DNA of 64,000 nucleotides from Paracoccaceae bacterium (GTDB lineage Bacteria > Pseudomonadota > Alphaproteobacteria > Rhodobacterales > Rhodobacteraceae): assembly GCA_030950185.1 (NCBI GenBank), contig JAUZRU010000015.1:1-64000 (forward strand), given 5' to 3'. The notes beneath the pieces are model-generated. The model was not told where the DNA came from. It did not search any database and worked only from the letters and a program-made list of their open reading frames with translations. The position numbers and the translations under genes are program-made. Shown piece by piece: positions 17,729-26,130 of the stretch (positions are counted from its first letter, which is position 1; each line of letters starts with the position of its first letter).

Positions 17729-18316
17729 ATGGAAGCTACAACCTTATCCTTCGCGAACATGCATGTTCACGGAGAACTTTTTGCAAATCTGCTCAGGGCG
17801 CGACGCGAGTCGTTCATCGTCCGAAACAAATGGGATCTCCCCGAGGCCAACGGGATGGAGTACGATCAGTACGACACCCCCGCCAGCCGGTGGATCGCAG
17901 TGCATGAATTCGGCGAAATCCTTGCGGGAATTCGTCTGACACCGACGACGGCCCGCTGCGGAATATATTCATACATGATCCGAGACGCGCAGAGGGGGCT
18001 GCTCGACTCGATCCCGCAGGATCTGCTGTATTTCGAAGCGCCGGTCGCGCCCCATATCTGGGAATCCTCGCGGGTTTTCGTTTCCCAATCGGTTCCGGCA
18101 AACAAGCGGATGCGGGTTCAGGCCAATCTGATGGGCGAGATGGTCAGTGCGGCACGTATGCTTGGCGCGACCCAGATCCTCGGGCTCGTGCCCGCCGTAT
18201 GGTCGCGCTGGATTGCGCGCCTTGGGCTTGATGCCCAGGCCGCAGGGCCAAAGATGGAAATCGACGGCTCGATGACGCAGGTTGCCATGATGAATCTTGC
18301 AGGCAACATGCACTGA
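17729..18316 (+). CDS. LuxI-family acyl-homoserine-lactone synthase
   Basis: This encodes 195 residues. The invariant residues of AHL synthases are visible: R26, F29 and W35 in RRESFIVRNKW, E44-D46-D49 in EYDQYD, R69 in IRLTPTT, and E112/R115 in WESSRVFV. It should make an acyl-homoserine lactone from S-adenosylmethionine and acyl-ACP; chain length cannot be read reliably from sequence. ATG 17729 lies five bases after GGAGG. It is 53 bp downstream of luxR, and a terminator follows, so the pair forms a self-contained unit. Confidence 0.93.
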   Translation: MEATTLSFANMHVHGELFANLLRARRESFIVRNKWDLPEANGMEYDQYDTPASRWIAVHEFGEILAGIRLTPTTARCGIYSYMIRDAQRGLLDSIPQDLLYFEAPVAPHIWESSRVFVSQSVPANKRMRVQANLMGEMVSAARMLGATQILGLVPAVWSRWIARLGLDAQAAGPKMEIDGSMTQVAMMNLAGNMH

Positions 18317-18368
18317 TCCACAAGGCGGGCAGCCGTCATCTGAACTGCCCACCTGTTGTAAGGGGTTC

Positions 18369-18409
18369 ACTCCTCCCTCCGGGCCGATGCCTGGAAGGAG
18401 GAGTTTTTT
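18369..18409 (+). terminator. Rho-independent terminator after luxI
   Basis: Stem ACTCCTCC / GGAGGAGT (18369-18376, 18397-18404), extended inside by CCGGGC / GCCTGG, followed by TTTTTT. Confidence 0.9.
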
Positions 18410-18537
18410 GTCAAGGCTTGGTTCTGGTCCCGATTTGTTGAAATGATCGTGCCGCGGATCGCAGGATTGTGCTGTTGTATTTGCTTGCCCAAAAGCCATA
18501 TTCTTGCGTGTCAGCCATGATTGCACCGGGCGTAGCC

Positions 18538-19923
18538 ATGAAAAAGATCCTGCTTTCCATCATCCTGGGTTCCTCGCTTGTGCTGGCTTCGCCGGTGGCG
18601 GCGCGGGTTCCCCAGTCGAAACCCGAAATCACCCTCAGCTTTGCACCGGTCGTGCGCAAGGCAACCCCGGCGGTCGTCAACATCTATGCCAAGCGAATCA
18701 TTGCGGCCCAACCCAGCCCCTTCGCCAATGATCCGTTCTTTTCGGAATTTTTCCGCAGTTTCGGCAAGCCGGTCCCGCGTGTGCAACAGTCGCTGGGGTC
18801 CGGGGTCATCCTTTCACCTGACGGGCTGGTCGTGTCGAACTATCACGTCGTTGGCGGGGCGACCGAGATCAGGGTCGCTCTCAACGACCGGCGGGAATTC
18901 GATGCCAGGGTCCTGCTGGCCGACAAGACGGCCGATCTGGCGGTTCTGAAACTTGTCGGGGCGCATGATTTGCCAACGCTGTCGTTGCGATCGGCGCGCG
19001 ATATCGAAGTGGGCGATCTGGTGCTGGCCATCGGCAACCCCTTTGGTGTTGGCCAGACCGTTTCCAGCGGCATCGTTTCAGGCCTTGCAAGGTCGGGCGG
19101 TGCGGTCGGCAATGCGCGCGCCTATTTCATCCAGACGGATGCGCCGATAAACCCGGGCAACTCGGGCGGGGCGTTGGTCGATATGAGCGGCGCGCTGGTG
19201 GGGATCAATACCTCGATCCTGACAAAATCGGGGGGCTCGAACGGGATCGGTTTTGCCATTCCTTCCGACCTTGTCGCGGCTTTCCTCAAACAGGCCAAGG
19301 CCGGCAACCGCAAGTTTGTCAGACCATGGGCCGGGATGATCGGCCAGATGGTGGACAGCAATCTGGCGCAGGGGCTGCGGTTGGACCGCCCCGAAGGGAT
19401 GGTCGTTGTCGAGTTCCACCGCGCCAGCCCTTTTTACAAGGCCGGCCTGCGACCGGGTGACATCATCGTCAGGTTCAACGGTCAACCGGTGAACGGCCCG
19501 GCCGAGCTGCTTTACCACATGACCGTTGCCGGTGTGGGCGCGAAGGCCAAGATCACCTATGTTCGCGACGGGCGCAAGAAAACGGTCTGGGTCCGCATGA
19601 TCAAGGCGCCCGATGTGCCCCCCCGCAATGAAACCCTGATTCGCGGGCAGTCGCCGCTAGAGGGATTGCGGGTTGCCCGCATCAATCCGGCGGTAACAGC
19701 CGAGATGGATATCCCGATGTCGGCGCAAGGGGTGGTCGTGCTGGGTGCCGAGGGGATCGGCGCGCAGCTGGGCTTTCAGCGCGGTGACATCATCAAGGAG
19801 GTCAACGGGGTAAGTATCGCAACTGTTGCCGATTTGGTTGCCGCATCGCAGATGCGCACCCGCGTGTGGTCGATCACGATCAAGCGCAACGGTCAGCTGA
19901 TGACCATGCGGCTGAAGGTCTGA
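18538..19923 (+). CDS. Do-like (DegP/HtrA) periplasmic serine protease
   Basis: This encodes 461 residues with an N-terminal signal peptide (MKKILLSIILGSSLVLASPVAA, cleavage after about residue 22). The trypsin-like domain has the triad H103 (SNYHVVGG), D133 (TADLAVLKL) and S209 (NPGNSGGAL). Two PDZ domains follow (about 260-350 and 370-460; RPGDIIVRFNGQPV and QRGDIIKEVNGVSI). It degrades or chaperones misfolded envelope proteins. ATG 18538 was preferred to 18469 because it gives a clean signal peptide. The stop touches the rarA start. Confidence 0.94.
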   Translation: MKKILLSIILGSSLVLASPVAARVPQSKPEITLSFAPVVRKATPAVVNIYAKRIIAAQPSPFANDPFFSEFFRSFGKPVPRVQQSLGSGVILSPDGLVVSNYHVVGGATEIRVALNDRREFDARVLLADKTADLAVLKLVGAHDLPTLSLRSARDIEVGDLVLAIGNPFGVGQTVSSGIVSGLARSGGAVGNARAYFIQTDAPINPGNSGGALVDMSGALVGINTSILTKSGGSNGIGFAIPSDLVAAFLKQAKAGNRKFVRPWAGMIGQMVDSNLAQGLRLDRPEGMVVVEFHRASPFYKAGLRPGDIIVRFNGQPVNGPAELLYHMTVAGVGAKAKITYVRDGRKKTVWVRMIKAPDVPPRNETLIRGQSPLEGLRVARINPAVTAEMDIPMSAQGVVVLGAEGIGAQLGFQRGDIIKEVNGVSIATVADLVAASQMRTRVWSITIKRNGQLMTMRLKV

Positions 19924-21240
19924 ATGGCCGATCTGTTCGATCAATCATCGGATGCGGCAGGCGAAAAGCCGGCGCATCAGCCTCTTGCCGACAGGTTGCG
20001 GCCGCGCAAGCTGGCCGAGGTCATCGGGCAGCAGCATATCCTGGGCCCTGATGGCCCGCTGGCTGCCATGCTGACGGCCGGGTCGCTTGCAAACATCATT
20101 TTCTGGGGGCCGCCGGGTGTTGGCAAGACCACGATCGCGCGCCTGTTGGCGGATGAAACCGATCTTGCCTTTGTCCAGATCAGCGCGATTTTCACCGGTG
20201 TGCCGGAATTGCGCAAGGTGTTCGAGGCCGCGCGGATGCGCCGGCAGAATGGCAAGGGCACATTGCTGTTCGTCGATGAGATCCACCGTTTCAACAAGGC
20301 CCAGCAGGACGGCTTTCTTCCGCATATGGAGGATGGGACCATCACCCTTGTCGGGGCGACAACCGAAAACCCCTCGTTCGAGTTGAACGCCGCGCTGCTT
20401 TCCAGATCCCAGGTGCTTGTTCTTGAACGGTTGACGCTGGCCGAGCTGGAGCTGCTTGCCCAGCGGGCCGAGGCCGAGATGGGCACCCCCTTGCAGCTTG
20501 CAGCCGAAGCGCGCGAGCAGCTTCTTGAGATGGCCGATGGCGACGGGCGCGCGCTGCTCAATCTGCTGGAGCAGGTCTTTGCGTGGAAGCCCGACCATCC
20601 CCTGAGCGTGGACGAACTGGCCTTTCGCCTTACCCGCAGGGCGCCGAAATACGACAAGTCGGGGGAAGAGCATTACAACCTGATTTCCGCATTGCACAAA
20701 TCGGTTCGTGGCTCTGATCCCGACGCCGCGCTGTACTGGCTGGCGCGGATGCTGAAGGGGGGCGAAGACCCTCGTTATCTGGCGCGCCGCATCACCCGCA
20801 TGGCGGTCGAAGACATAGGGCTTGCCGACCCCGGTGCTCAGGCATTGTGCCTGCATGCGTGGGAAGTCTATGAACGTCTTGGCAGCCCCGAAGGAGAGCT
20901 GGCCCTCGCGCAGGCGGTTATCTATCTGGCATTGGCCCCCAAATCGAACGCCGCCTACAGCGCCTACAAGGCGGCAATGGCGGCGGCATCGAAATTCGGA
21001 TCAAAACCGCCGCCCAAACATGTTCTCAACGCGCCGACCGCGATGATGAAGGAGCAGGGATATGGCGCGGGTTATGTCTATGACCATGATGCCGAAGACG
21101 GGTTTTCGGGGCAGAACTATTTTCCTGACGATATGCCCAGAGGGGTTTATTATGTGCCGCCAGAGCGCGGGCACGAGCGCGAGTTGAAAAAACGGCTGGA
21201 CTATTTCGTAAAGCTGCGGGCCCGGCGATCGGGCAAATGA
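19924..21240 (+). CDS. rarA: Replication-associated recombination protein A (RarA/MgsA)
   Basis: This encodes 438 residues of clamp-loader-like AAA+ ATPase. Walker A is GPPGVGKTT, Walker B is LLFVDEIHRF, and sensor 1 lies in VGATTENPSFELN. The C-terminal oligomerisation domain includes EEHYNLISALHKSVRGSDPDAALYW. It acts at stalled replication forks. The ATG directly abuts the protease stop codon (TGAATG), so the two genes are probably cotranscribed. Confidence 0.96.
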   Translation: MADLFDQSSDAAGEKPAHQPLADRLRPRKLAEVIGQQHILGPDGPLAAMLTAGSLANIIFWGPPGVGKTTIARLLADETDLAFVQISAIFTGVPELRKVFEAARMRRQNGKGTLLFVDEIHRFNKAQQDGFLPHMEDGTITLVGATTENPSFELNAALLSRSQVLVLERLTLAELELLAQRAEAEMGTPLQLAAEAREQLLEMADGDGRALLNLLEQVFAWKPDHPLSVDELAFRLTRRAPKYDKSGEEHYNLISALHKSVRGSDPDAALYWLARMLKGGEDPRYLARRITRMAVEDIGLADPGAQALCLHAWEVYERLGSPEGELALAQAVIYLALAPKSNAAYSAYKAAMAAASKFGSKPPPKHVLNAPTAMMKEQGYGAGYVYDHDAEDGFSGQNYFPDDMPRGVYYVPPERGHERELKKRLDYFVKLRARRSGK

Positions 21241-21308
21241 CCAGGCCGTGCGCTTGACATTGCCAGACCGTTGAGTCCTTAGCAGGTGGCATGTGAAAAA
21301 CACGGAAA

Positions 21309-21698
21309 ATGACAATGATCTGGACGATCCTTCAAGTTGGGGCAGGGGGCGCATTGGGTGCCATCGGCCGGTATACGACCGGCCTTGCCGCCGCACGGCT
21401 GTTGGGGCCGGGTTTTCCCTTTGGAACATTCGCCGCAAATGTGATCGGATCTTTCATCATGGGCCTGGCCTATGTGTTTCTGATGACGCGCAGCGAACAG
21501 GTTTCGCCGCTTGTGCCGCTGGTCATGACCGGATTTCTTGGGGGATATACGACGTTTTCGGCCTTCAACCTTGATCTGTGGACGCTGATCGACCAGGAGC
21601 GGATCATTGCTGCGGGGCTGTATTTCGGGGGATCCGTCGGTGTGGCGTTTGTCGCGCTTCTTGGCGGCATCGCGCTTGCACGGGGTATTGTCGGATGA
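21309..21698 (+). CDS. crcB: Fluoride exporter CrcB/Fluc
   Basis: This encodes 129 residues with four membrane helices. Fluc motifs are GGALGAIGRY, FPFGTFAANVIGSFIMG and GFLGGYTTFSAFNLD (the TTFS segment lines the fluoride pathway). It works as a dual-topology dimer in the inner membrane. The 68-bp gap before it contains no fluoride riboswitch that I can recognise. Its stop overlaps the start of the pseudouridine synthase gene (ATGA). Confidence 0.95.
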   Translation: MTMIWTILQVGAGGALGAIGRYTTGLAAARLLGPGFPFGTFAANVIGSFIMGLAYVFLMTRSEQVSPLVPLVMTGFLGGYTTFSAFNLDLWTLIDQERIIAAGLYFGGSVGVAFVALLGGIALARGIVG

Positions 21699-22741
21699 GC
21701 CGAGTCCAGCTGATAGAAGTTGCCGAAGACGACGCCGAAATGCGGCTGGATCGGTGGTTGCGCAAGCGGTTTCCGCAATTGCGGCAGGGCCGGATCGAAA
21801 AGATGTGCCGCAAGGGCGAACTGCGCGTTGACGGTGGCAGGGTCAAGGCGGCCACAAGGCTGGAACCGGGGCAGACGGTAAGGGTGCCGCCACTGCCTGA
21901 CGGGCCCGGGCCGGAAAACCTGCCGCGACAGGAAGAGATTTCCCCCGAAGACGTGCGCATGATCCGCGAGGCGGTGATCTATCGCGATGACGACATCATC
22001 GCCCTGAACAAGCCGGCGGGTCTGCCGGTTCAGGGCGGATCGGGGCAGAAACGTCATGTTGACGGGCTGGCTGTTGCGCTGAAATTCGGGCTGGACGAAA
22101 AACCCCGCCTGGTTCACAGGCTGGACAAGGATACCTCGGGGATCTTGTTGCTGGCACGAAACGGGCGTACGGCCCGTGCCCTGACCCGCGCATTTGCCGC
22201 GCGTTCCACCCGCAAGATATACTGGGCCGCAGTTGCCGGCGTGCCGGCCCCGCGCATGGGTACGATACGGTTCGGTCTGGTCAAGGCCGCCGGTCATGGG
22301 CCGCATGGCGCGGGCGAAAAGATGATCTGCATTCACCCCGATGACGTGGCCTCTACACCCGAGGCCAAACACGCGACCACGGATTACGCGGTGCTTGAAA
22401 CGGTGGCAAAACGCGCAGCCTGGGTTGCGATGGTGCCGGTGACCGGGCGTACGCACCAGCTGCGCGCCCATATGGCGGAAACAGGCCATCCCGTGGTTGG
22501 TGACGGCAAATACGGGACCAACCGTCAAACCAACGAAGGCGATGGCTGGGGCGCCCAGCTGGGCGGCGAGGTCAGCCGCAAGCTGCATCTGCACGCGCGG
22601 ATGCTGACGATACAACACCCGGTATCGGGCAAGCCTCTGACGCTGACCGCGCCGATGCCGGAACATATGAAAAAGACATGGGATCTTTTCGGCTGGAACG
22701 AAAATGATGTGCCGGCCGACCCGTTCGCCGAGGAGATCTGA
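21695..22741 (+). CDS. rluC: RluC-type 23S rRNA pseudouridine synthase
   Basis: This encodes 348 residues. An N-terminal S4 RNA-binding domain (MRLDRWLRKRFPQLRQGRIEKM) precedes the RluA-family catalytic domain with VHRLDKDTSGILLLARN (catalytic Asp) and GRTHQLRAHMAETGHPVVGD. RluC modifies U955, U2504 and U2580 of 23S rRNA in E. coli; RluD is the alternative assignment. ATG 21695 overlaps the crcB stop by 4 bp. Confidence 0.88.
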   Translation: MSRVQLIEVAEDDAEMRLDRWLRKRFPQLRQGRIEKMCRKGELRVDGGRVKAATRLEPGQTVRVPPLPDGPGPENLPRQEEISPEDVRMIREAVIYRDDDIIALNKPAGLPVQGGSGQKRHVDGLAVALKFGLDEKPRLVHRLDKDTSGILLLARNGRTARALTRAFAARSTRKIYWAAVAGVPAPRMGTIRFGLVKAAGHGPHGAGEKMICIHPDDVASTPEAKHATTDYAVLETVAKRAAWVAMVPVTGRTHQLRAHMAETGHPVVGDGKYGTNRQTNEGDGWGAQLGGEVSRKLHLHARMLTIQHPVSGKPLTLTAPMPEHMKKTWDLFGWNENDVPADPFAEEI

Positions 22742-22743
22742 AC

Positions 22744-23457
22744 ATGTTTCCGGCCGTGAAAAAGCGCTTCTGGAAGGAAGTGACCGTCGAGCCATGCGAA
22801 ACTGGCCATGCCATCCTGCTGGATGGGCGTAATATCAGAACGCCGGCGAAAACGCCGGTCGTGTTGCCGACAAAAGCATTGGCCGAAGAGATCGCCGTCG
22901 AATGGCGAAACGTGGAACAGGAAGTAGACCCGGCCGACATGCCCATGACCCGGCGCGCGAATGCGGCGCTTGATCGCGTATCCCGACAGCGGCAAGAGGT
23001 TGCGGAGATGCTGGCATCCTACGCCGAGACCGACCTGATCTGTTACCGCGCAACCCATCCGGCAGAGCTGATCCGACGGCAGGCCGAGGCGTGGGATCCC
23101 CTGCTTGAATGGGTGCAGGATACGTTTGAAATCCGTCTGGTTGCAACCAGCGGCGTGATCCATGTATCGCAGGACACGGCATCACTGCAAAGGCTGGGCC
23201 AGGTCGTCTCGGAGATGGGGGTTTTCCCGCTGACGGGGTTTCATGATCTAGTTACGCTGACGGGGTCTCTGGTCATAGCGCTGGCAGCAATCAGGCGTTA
23301 CCGCCCGCTTGACGAGATGTGGCAATTGTCGCGTGTGGACGAAGCTTGGCAAGAGCAGCTGTGGGGCGCTGATGAAGAGGCCGTCGCGCAGGAAAAACAC
23401 AAGCGAGCCGACTTTCTGGACGGCTTTCGATTCTACAGATTGTCGCAAATGAATTGA
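22744..23457 (+). CDS. ATP12 family F1-ATPase assembly chaperone
   Basis: This encodes 237 residues resembling ATP12: an N-terminal segment LDGRNIRTPAKTPVVLPTKALAEEIAVEW, the central SYAETDLICYRATHPAEL, and WDPLLEWVQDTF. Mitochondrial ATP12 binds the F1 alpha subunit during ATP synthase assembly; alphaproteobacterial homologues are common but less studied. It starts 3 bp after the rluC stop and is the last gene of the degP-rarA-crcB-rluC run. Confidence 0.9.
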   Translation: MFPAVKKRFWKEVTVEPCETGHAILLDGRNIRTPAKTPVVLPTKALAEEIAVEWRNVEQEVDPADMPMTRRANAALDRVSRQRQEVAEMLASYAETDLICYRATHPAELIRRQAEAWDPLLEWVQDTFEIRLVATSGVIHVSQDTASLQRLGQVVSEMGVFPLTGFHDLVTLTGSLVIALAAIRRYRPLDEMWQLSRVDEAWQEQLWGADEEAVAQEKHKRADFLDGFRFYRLSQMN

Positions 23458-23601
23458 TTTTCCGTTGCAACTAACACGAATTCATGCCCTGGCAAGGTTA
23501 CGAAGCAGCAACGGATCAACCTCACCGCGCAATATTATTATTGGAGCGTGAAACGAATCACTTTTCGTAGGTTGAGTCGTAGTCAATACATAAATGTGCC
23601 C

Positions 23602-23627
23602 TTGACCTTATGTTCAAGATTTGAACA
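23602..23627 (+). promoter_or_regulatory. Promoter element with operator-like palindrome upstream of aapJ
   Basis: A TTGACC (23602-23607) is followed by a perfect palindrome, TGTTCAA-GAT-TTGAACA at 23611-23627. It overlaps where a spacer and -10 box would lie, so a bound protein would block or remodel the promoter. The leader that follows (23631-23727) has GC-rich hairpins. Confidence 0.5.
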
Positions 23628-23727
23628 AACTCCCCGTCACTGGGGGTAAATTCCCGGTAATTTTGAGACCGGCCATTGTGGCCGGAAAACCGCCTCGCAG
23701 GGGGCGGACCATCAGGAAGAGGTAAAC

Positions 23728-24744
23728 ATGAAAAAATCTGCATTTTTCGGCGCGCTGACGGTAGCTGGCTTCGCCGCTGCCATGGCGTCTGCCGGCACTC
23801 TTGACGATGTCAAAGCGAAAGGCTTCCTTCAGTGTGGCGTTTCGACCGGCCTCGTCGGTTTTGCTGCTCCGGATTCCAATGGCAACTGGGCCGGCTTTGA
23901 CGTCAGCCTTTGCCGCGCTGTTGCTGCTGCCGTTCTCGGCGATCCGCAAGCTGTCAAATTCACCCCGACCACCGGCAAGACCCGCTTTACCGCGCTTGCC
24001 TCGGGCGAAGTCGACATGCTGGCCCGCAACACCACGTGGACCTTCTCGCGCGACGTTGACCTGAAGTTCACCTTCGACGGCATCAACTACTACGATGGTC
24101 AGGGCTTCATGGTTCCGAAATCGCTGGGTGTTTCGTCGGCCAAGGAACTGGACGGCGCAACCGTCTGTATCCAGACCGGCACCACGACCGAACTGAACCT
24201 GGCCGATTTCTTCCGTGCCAACAAGATGAAGTACGAGCCGGTTCCGATCGAAACCAACGCCGAAGCTCGCCAGCAGTTCCTGGCCGGCGCTTGTGACGTG
24301 TACACCACCGACCGTTCGGGTCTGGCTGCTACGCGCGCAACCTTTGAAAACCCCGACAACTATGTGGTTCTGCCGGAAGTCATTTCGAAAGAGCCGCTCG
24401 GCCCGCTCACCCGTCAGGGCGACGACCAGTGGTCGGACATCGTTCGTTGGACTCTGAACGCGCTGATCTCGGCTGAAGAGCTGGGCATCACCTCGGCCAA
24501 CATCGACGAGCTGGCCAAGGGCACCAACAACCCGGAAATCAACCGTATCCTCGGCACCGAGGGTAACCTCGGCGGCATGCTGGGCCTCGACAAGAAATGG
24601 GCCTACAACGCGATCAAAGCCGGTGGTAACTACGGCGAGATCTTCGAGAAGTACATCGGTGAGAAAACTGCGATTGGCCTTTCGCGTGGCCTGAACGCAC
24701 AATGGAAAGATGGCGGCCTGATCTACTCGCCCCCCTTCCGTTAA
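23728..24744 (+). CDS. aapJ: General L-amino acid ABC transporter, periplasmic binding protein AapJ/BztA
   Basis: This encodes 338 residues with a signal peptide (MKKSAFFGALTVAGFAAAMASA). The solute-binding fold starts TLDDVKAKGFLQCGVSTGL and has the family motif GFDVSLCRAVAAAVLGDP. Homologues (AapJ of Rhizobium, BztA of Rhodobacter capsulatus) bind a broad range or acidic amino acids and their amides. It heads the aapJQMP operon and is followed by an internal terminator, which should raise its level above the membrane parts. GGAAGAGG precedes the ATG. Confidence 0.95.
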   Translation: MKKSAFFGALTVAGFAAAMASAGTLDDVKAKGFLQCGVSTGLVGFAAPDSNGNWAGFDVSLCRAVAAAVLGDPQAVKFTPTTGKTRFTALASGEVDMLARNTTWTFSRDVDLKFTFDGINYYDGQGFMVPKSLGVSSAKELDGATVCIQTGTTTELNLADFFRANKMKYEPVPIETNAEARQQFLAGACDVYTTDRSGLAATRATFENPDNYVVLPEVISKEPLGPLTRQGDDQWSDIVRWTLNALISAEELGITSANIDELAKGTNNPEINRILGTEGNLGGMLGLDKKWAYNAIKAGGNYGEIFEKYIGEKTAIGLSRGLNAQWKDGGLIYSPPFR

Positions 24745-24759
24745 TAGTCACTCCGGAAA

Positions 24760-24784
24760 GGGCGCGGCAAGTTCGCGCCCTTTT
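24760..24784 (+). terminator. Intra-operon terminator between aapJ and aapQ
   Basis: Stem GGGCGCG / CGCGCCC (24760-24766, 24774-24780) with a 7-base loop and TTTT. It lies 15 bp after the aapJ stop, so most transcripts may end here and read-through supplies the permease genes. Confidence 0.75.
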
Positions 24785-24878
24785 CATATCTTGTTATTGT
24801 TCAAGAATTGCACGGACCGTCCAGTATCGTGTGAAGATGTGAAACGCGAACGGGTCCGAGCTCAGCAGGGAAACAGAT

Positions 24879-26129
24879 ATGTCTGCGTTCACCGATCCTC
24901 CCAAGGAGTCCTTTCGGCTCGGGATGTTGATCTACGACACCCGGTATCGGTCCATGACCATCCAGATTGTCGCACTGATCGCGTTCCTGGCGGGGGCTGC
25001 CTGGCTCGTCAACAACGCCGCTAACAACCTCGCAGCGCTTGGCAAGCCGCTTCAGTTCTCATTCCTGTGGGAACCTTCCGGCTATGATATCAACCAGCGC
25101 CTGATCGAATACAACTCGCAAAGCCCGCATATTCGGGCGGCATTCGTCGGTCTGATCAACACCTTGATCATTGCCGTCATGGGGTGCACCACGGCAACCA
25201 TTCTTGGTGTTGTTATCGGTGTCTTGCGCCTGTCCAAGAACTGGTTGGTTTCCAAGCTCATGACCGTCTATATCGAGACGTTCAGAAACGTACCGGTTCT
25301 GCTGTGGATCGTGTTCACGATGGCGATCTTCATCGAAACGATGCCGGCCCCGCGTGAATTCAGATCAGGTGCCGCAACGATGAAGCTGTTTGACAGCGTG
25401 GCATTCACCAACCGGGGCTTTTATATTCCAGAACCGCTGTTTTCCAATTCGCTTGGAAATATAGACGTGTTCGGAATCTTCAAGATCAGTAACGACCTGC
25501 TGGCGGTCATCGCCGTTCTGGTTGTCAGCTTCCTTCTGCAGCGGGCGGTCAAGCGCCGCGCCGACAAGATTCAGGAAGCAACCGGCATCCGCCCCGTGAC
25601 CTGGTGGCAGAGGGTCGGGCTGATGTTCATCCCGATCGTGGTTCTGTTGTATGTTCTGGGCTTTCACCTGGGGTATCCCGAATTGAAGGGTTTCAATTTC
25701 AAGGGCGGTATCCATCTGCGCAACTCGCTGATCTCGTTGTGGATCGCACTGTCGCTTTATACGGCAGCGTTCATCGCCGAGGCTGTTCGTGCGGGGATCA
25801 TGGCGGTTTCCAAAGGGCAGAGTGAAGCGGCCTTCGCGCTGGGCCTTACTGCGTCGCAGACGATGAACCTTGTGATCCTGCCGCAGGCGCTGCGGGTGAT
25901 CATTCCGCCACTGATTTCACAATACCTGAACCTGACCAAGAACTCGTCTCTGGCGATCGCGGTCGGTTATATGGACATCACGGGCACTCTGGCCGGCATC
26001 ACGCTGAACCAGACCGGGCGCGAGATGGAAACCCTGATCTTGTTGATGCTGGTCTATCTCACGATTTCGCTTTCGATCTCGTCGGTGATGAACTGGTACA
26101 ACAACGCCGTCAAACTGAAGGAGCGGTGA
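24879..26129 (+). CDS. aapQ: General L-amino acid ABC transporter permease AapQ/BztB
   Basis: This encodes 416 residues with several membrane helices. It starts with a cytoplasmic stretch ending YDTRYRSM. The inner-membrane permease EAA loop near the C-terminus reads EAVRAGIMAVSKGQSEAAFALGL, where the ATPase docks. The long loop between helices is typical of the AapQ/BztB type. It pairs with AapM to form the channel. Confidence 0.94.
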   Translation: MSAFTDPPKESFRLGMLIYDTRYRSMTIQIVALIAFLAGAAWLVNNAANNLAALGKPLQFSFLWEPSGYDINQRLIEYNSQSPHIRAAFVGLINTLIIAVMGCTTATILGVVIGVLRLSKNWLVSKLMTVYIETFRNVPVLLWIVFTMAIFIETMPAPREFRSGAATMKLFDSVAFTNRGFYIPEPLFSNSLGNIDVFGIFKISNDLLAVIAVLVVSFLLQRAVKRRADKIQEATGIRPVTWWQRVGLMFIPIVVLLYVLGFHLGYPELKGFNFKGGIHLRNSLISLWIALSLYTAAFIAEAVRAGIMAVSKGQSEAAFALGLTASQTMNLVILPQALRVIIPPLISQYLNLTKNSSLAIAVGYMDITGTLAGITLNQTGREMETLILLMLVYLTISLSISSVMNWYNNAVKLKER

Positions 26130-26130
26130 T

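Noticed and set aside
21241-21308. Possible fluoride riboswitch before crcB
   Set aside because: The 68-bp gap lacks the conserved GG...GAUGG/pseudoknot pattern and no suitable stem is visible.
21470-22795. 441-codon open frame on the minus strand
   Set aside because: Antisense to crcB and the pseudouridine synthase gene; basic, low-complexity translation without domains.
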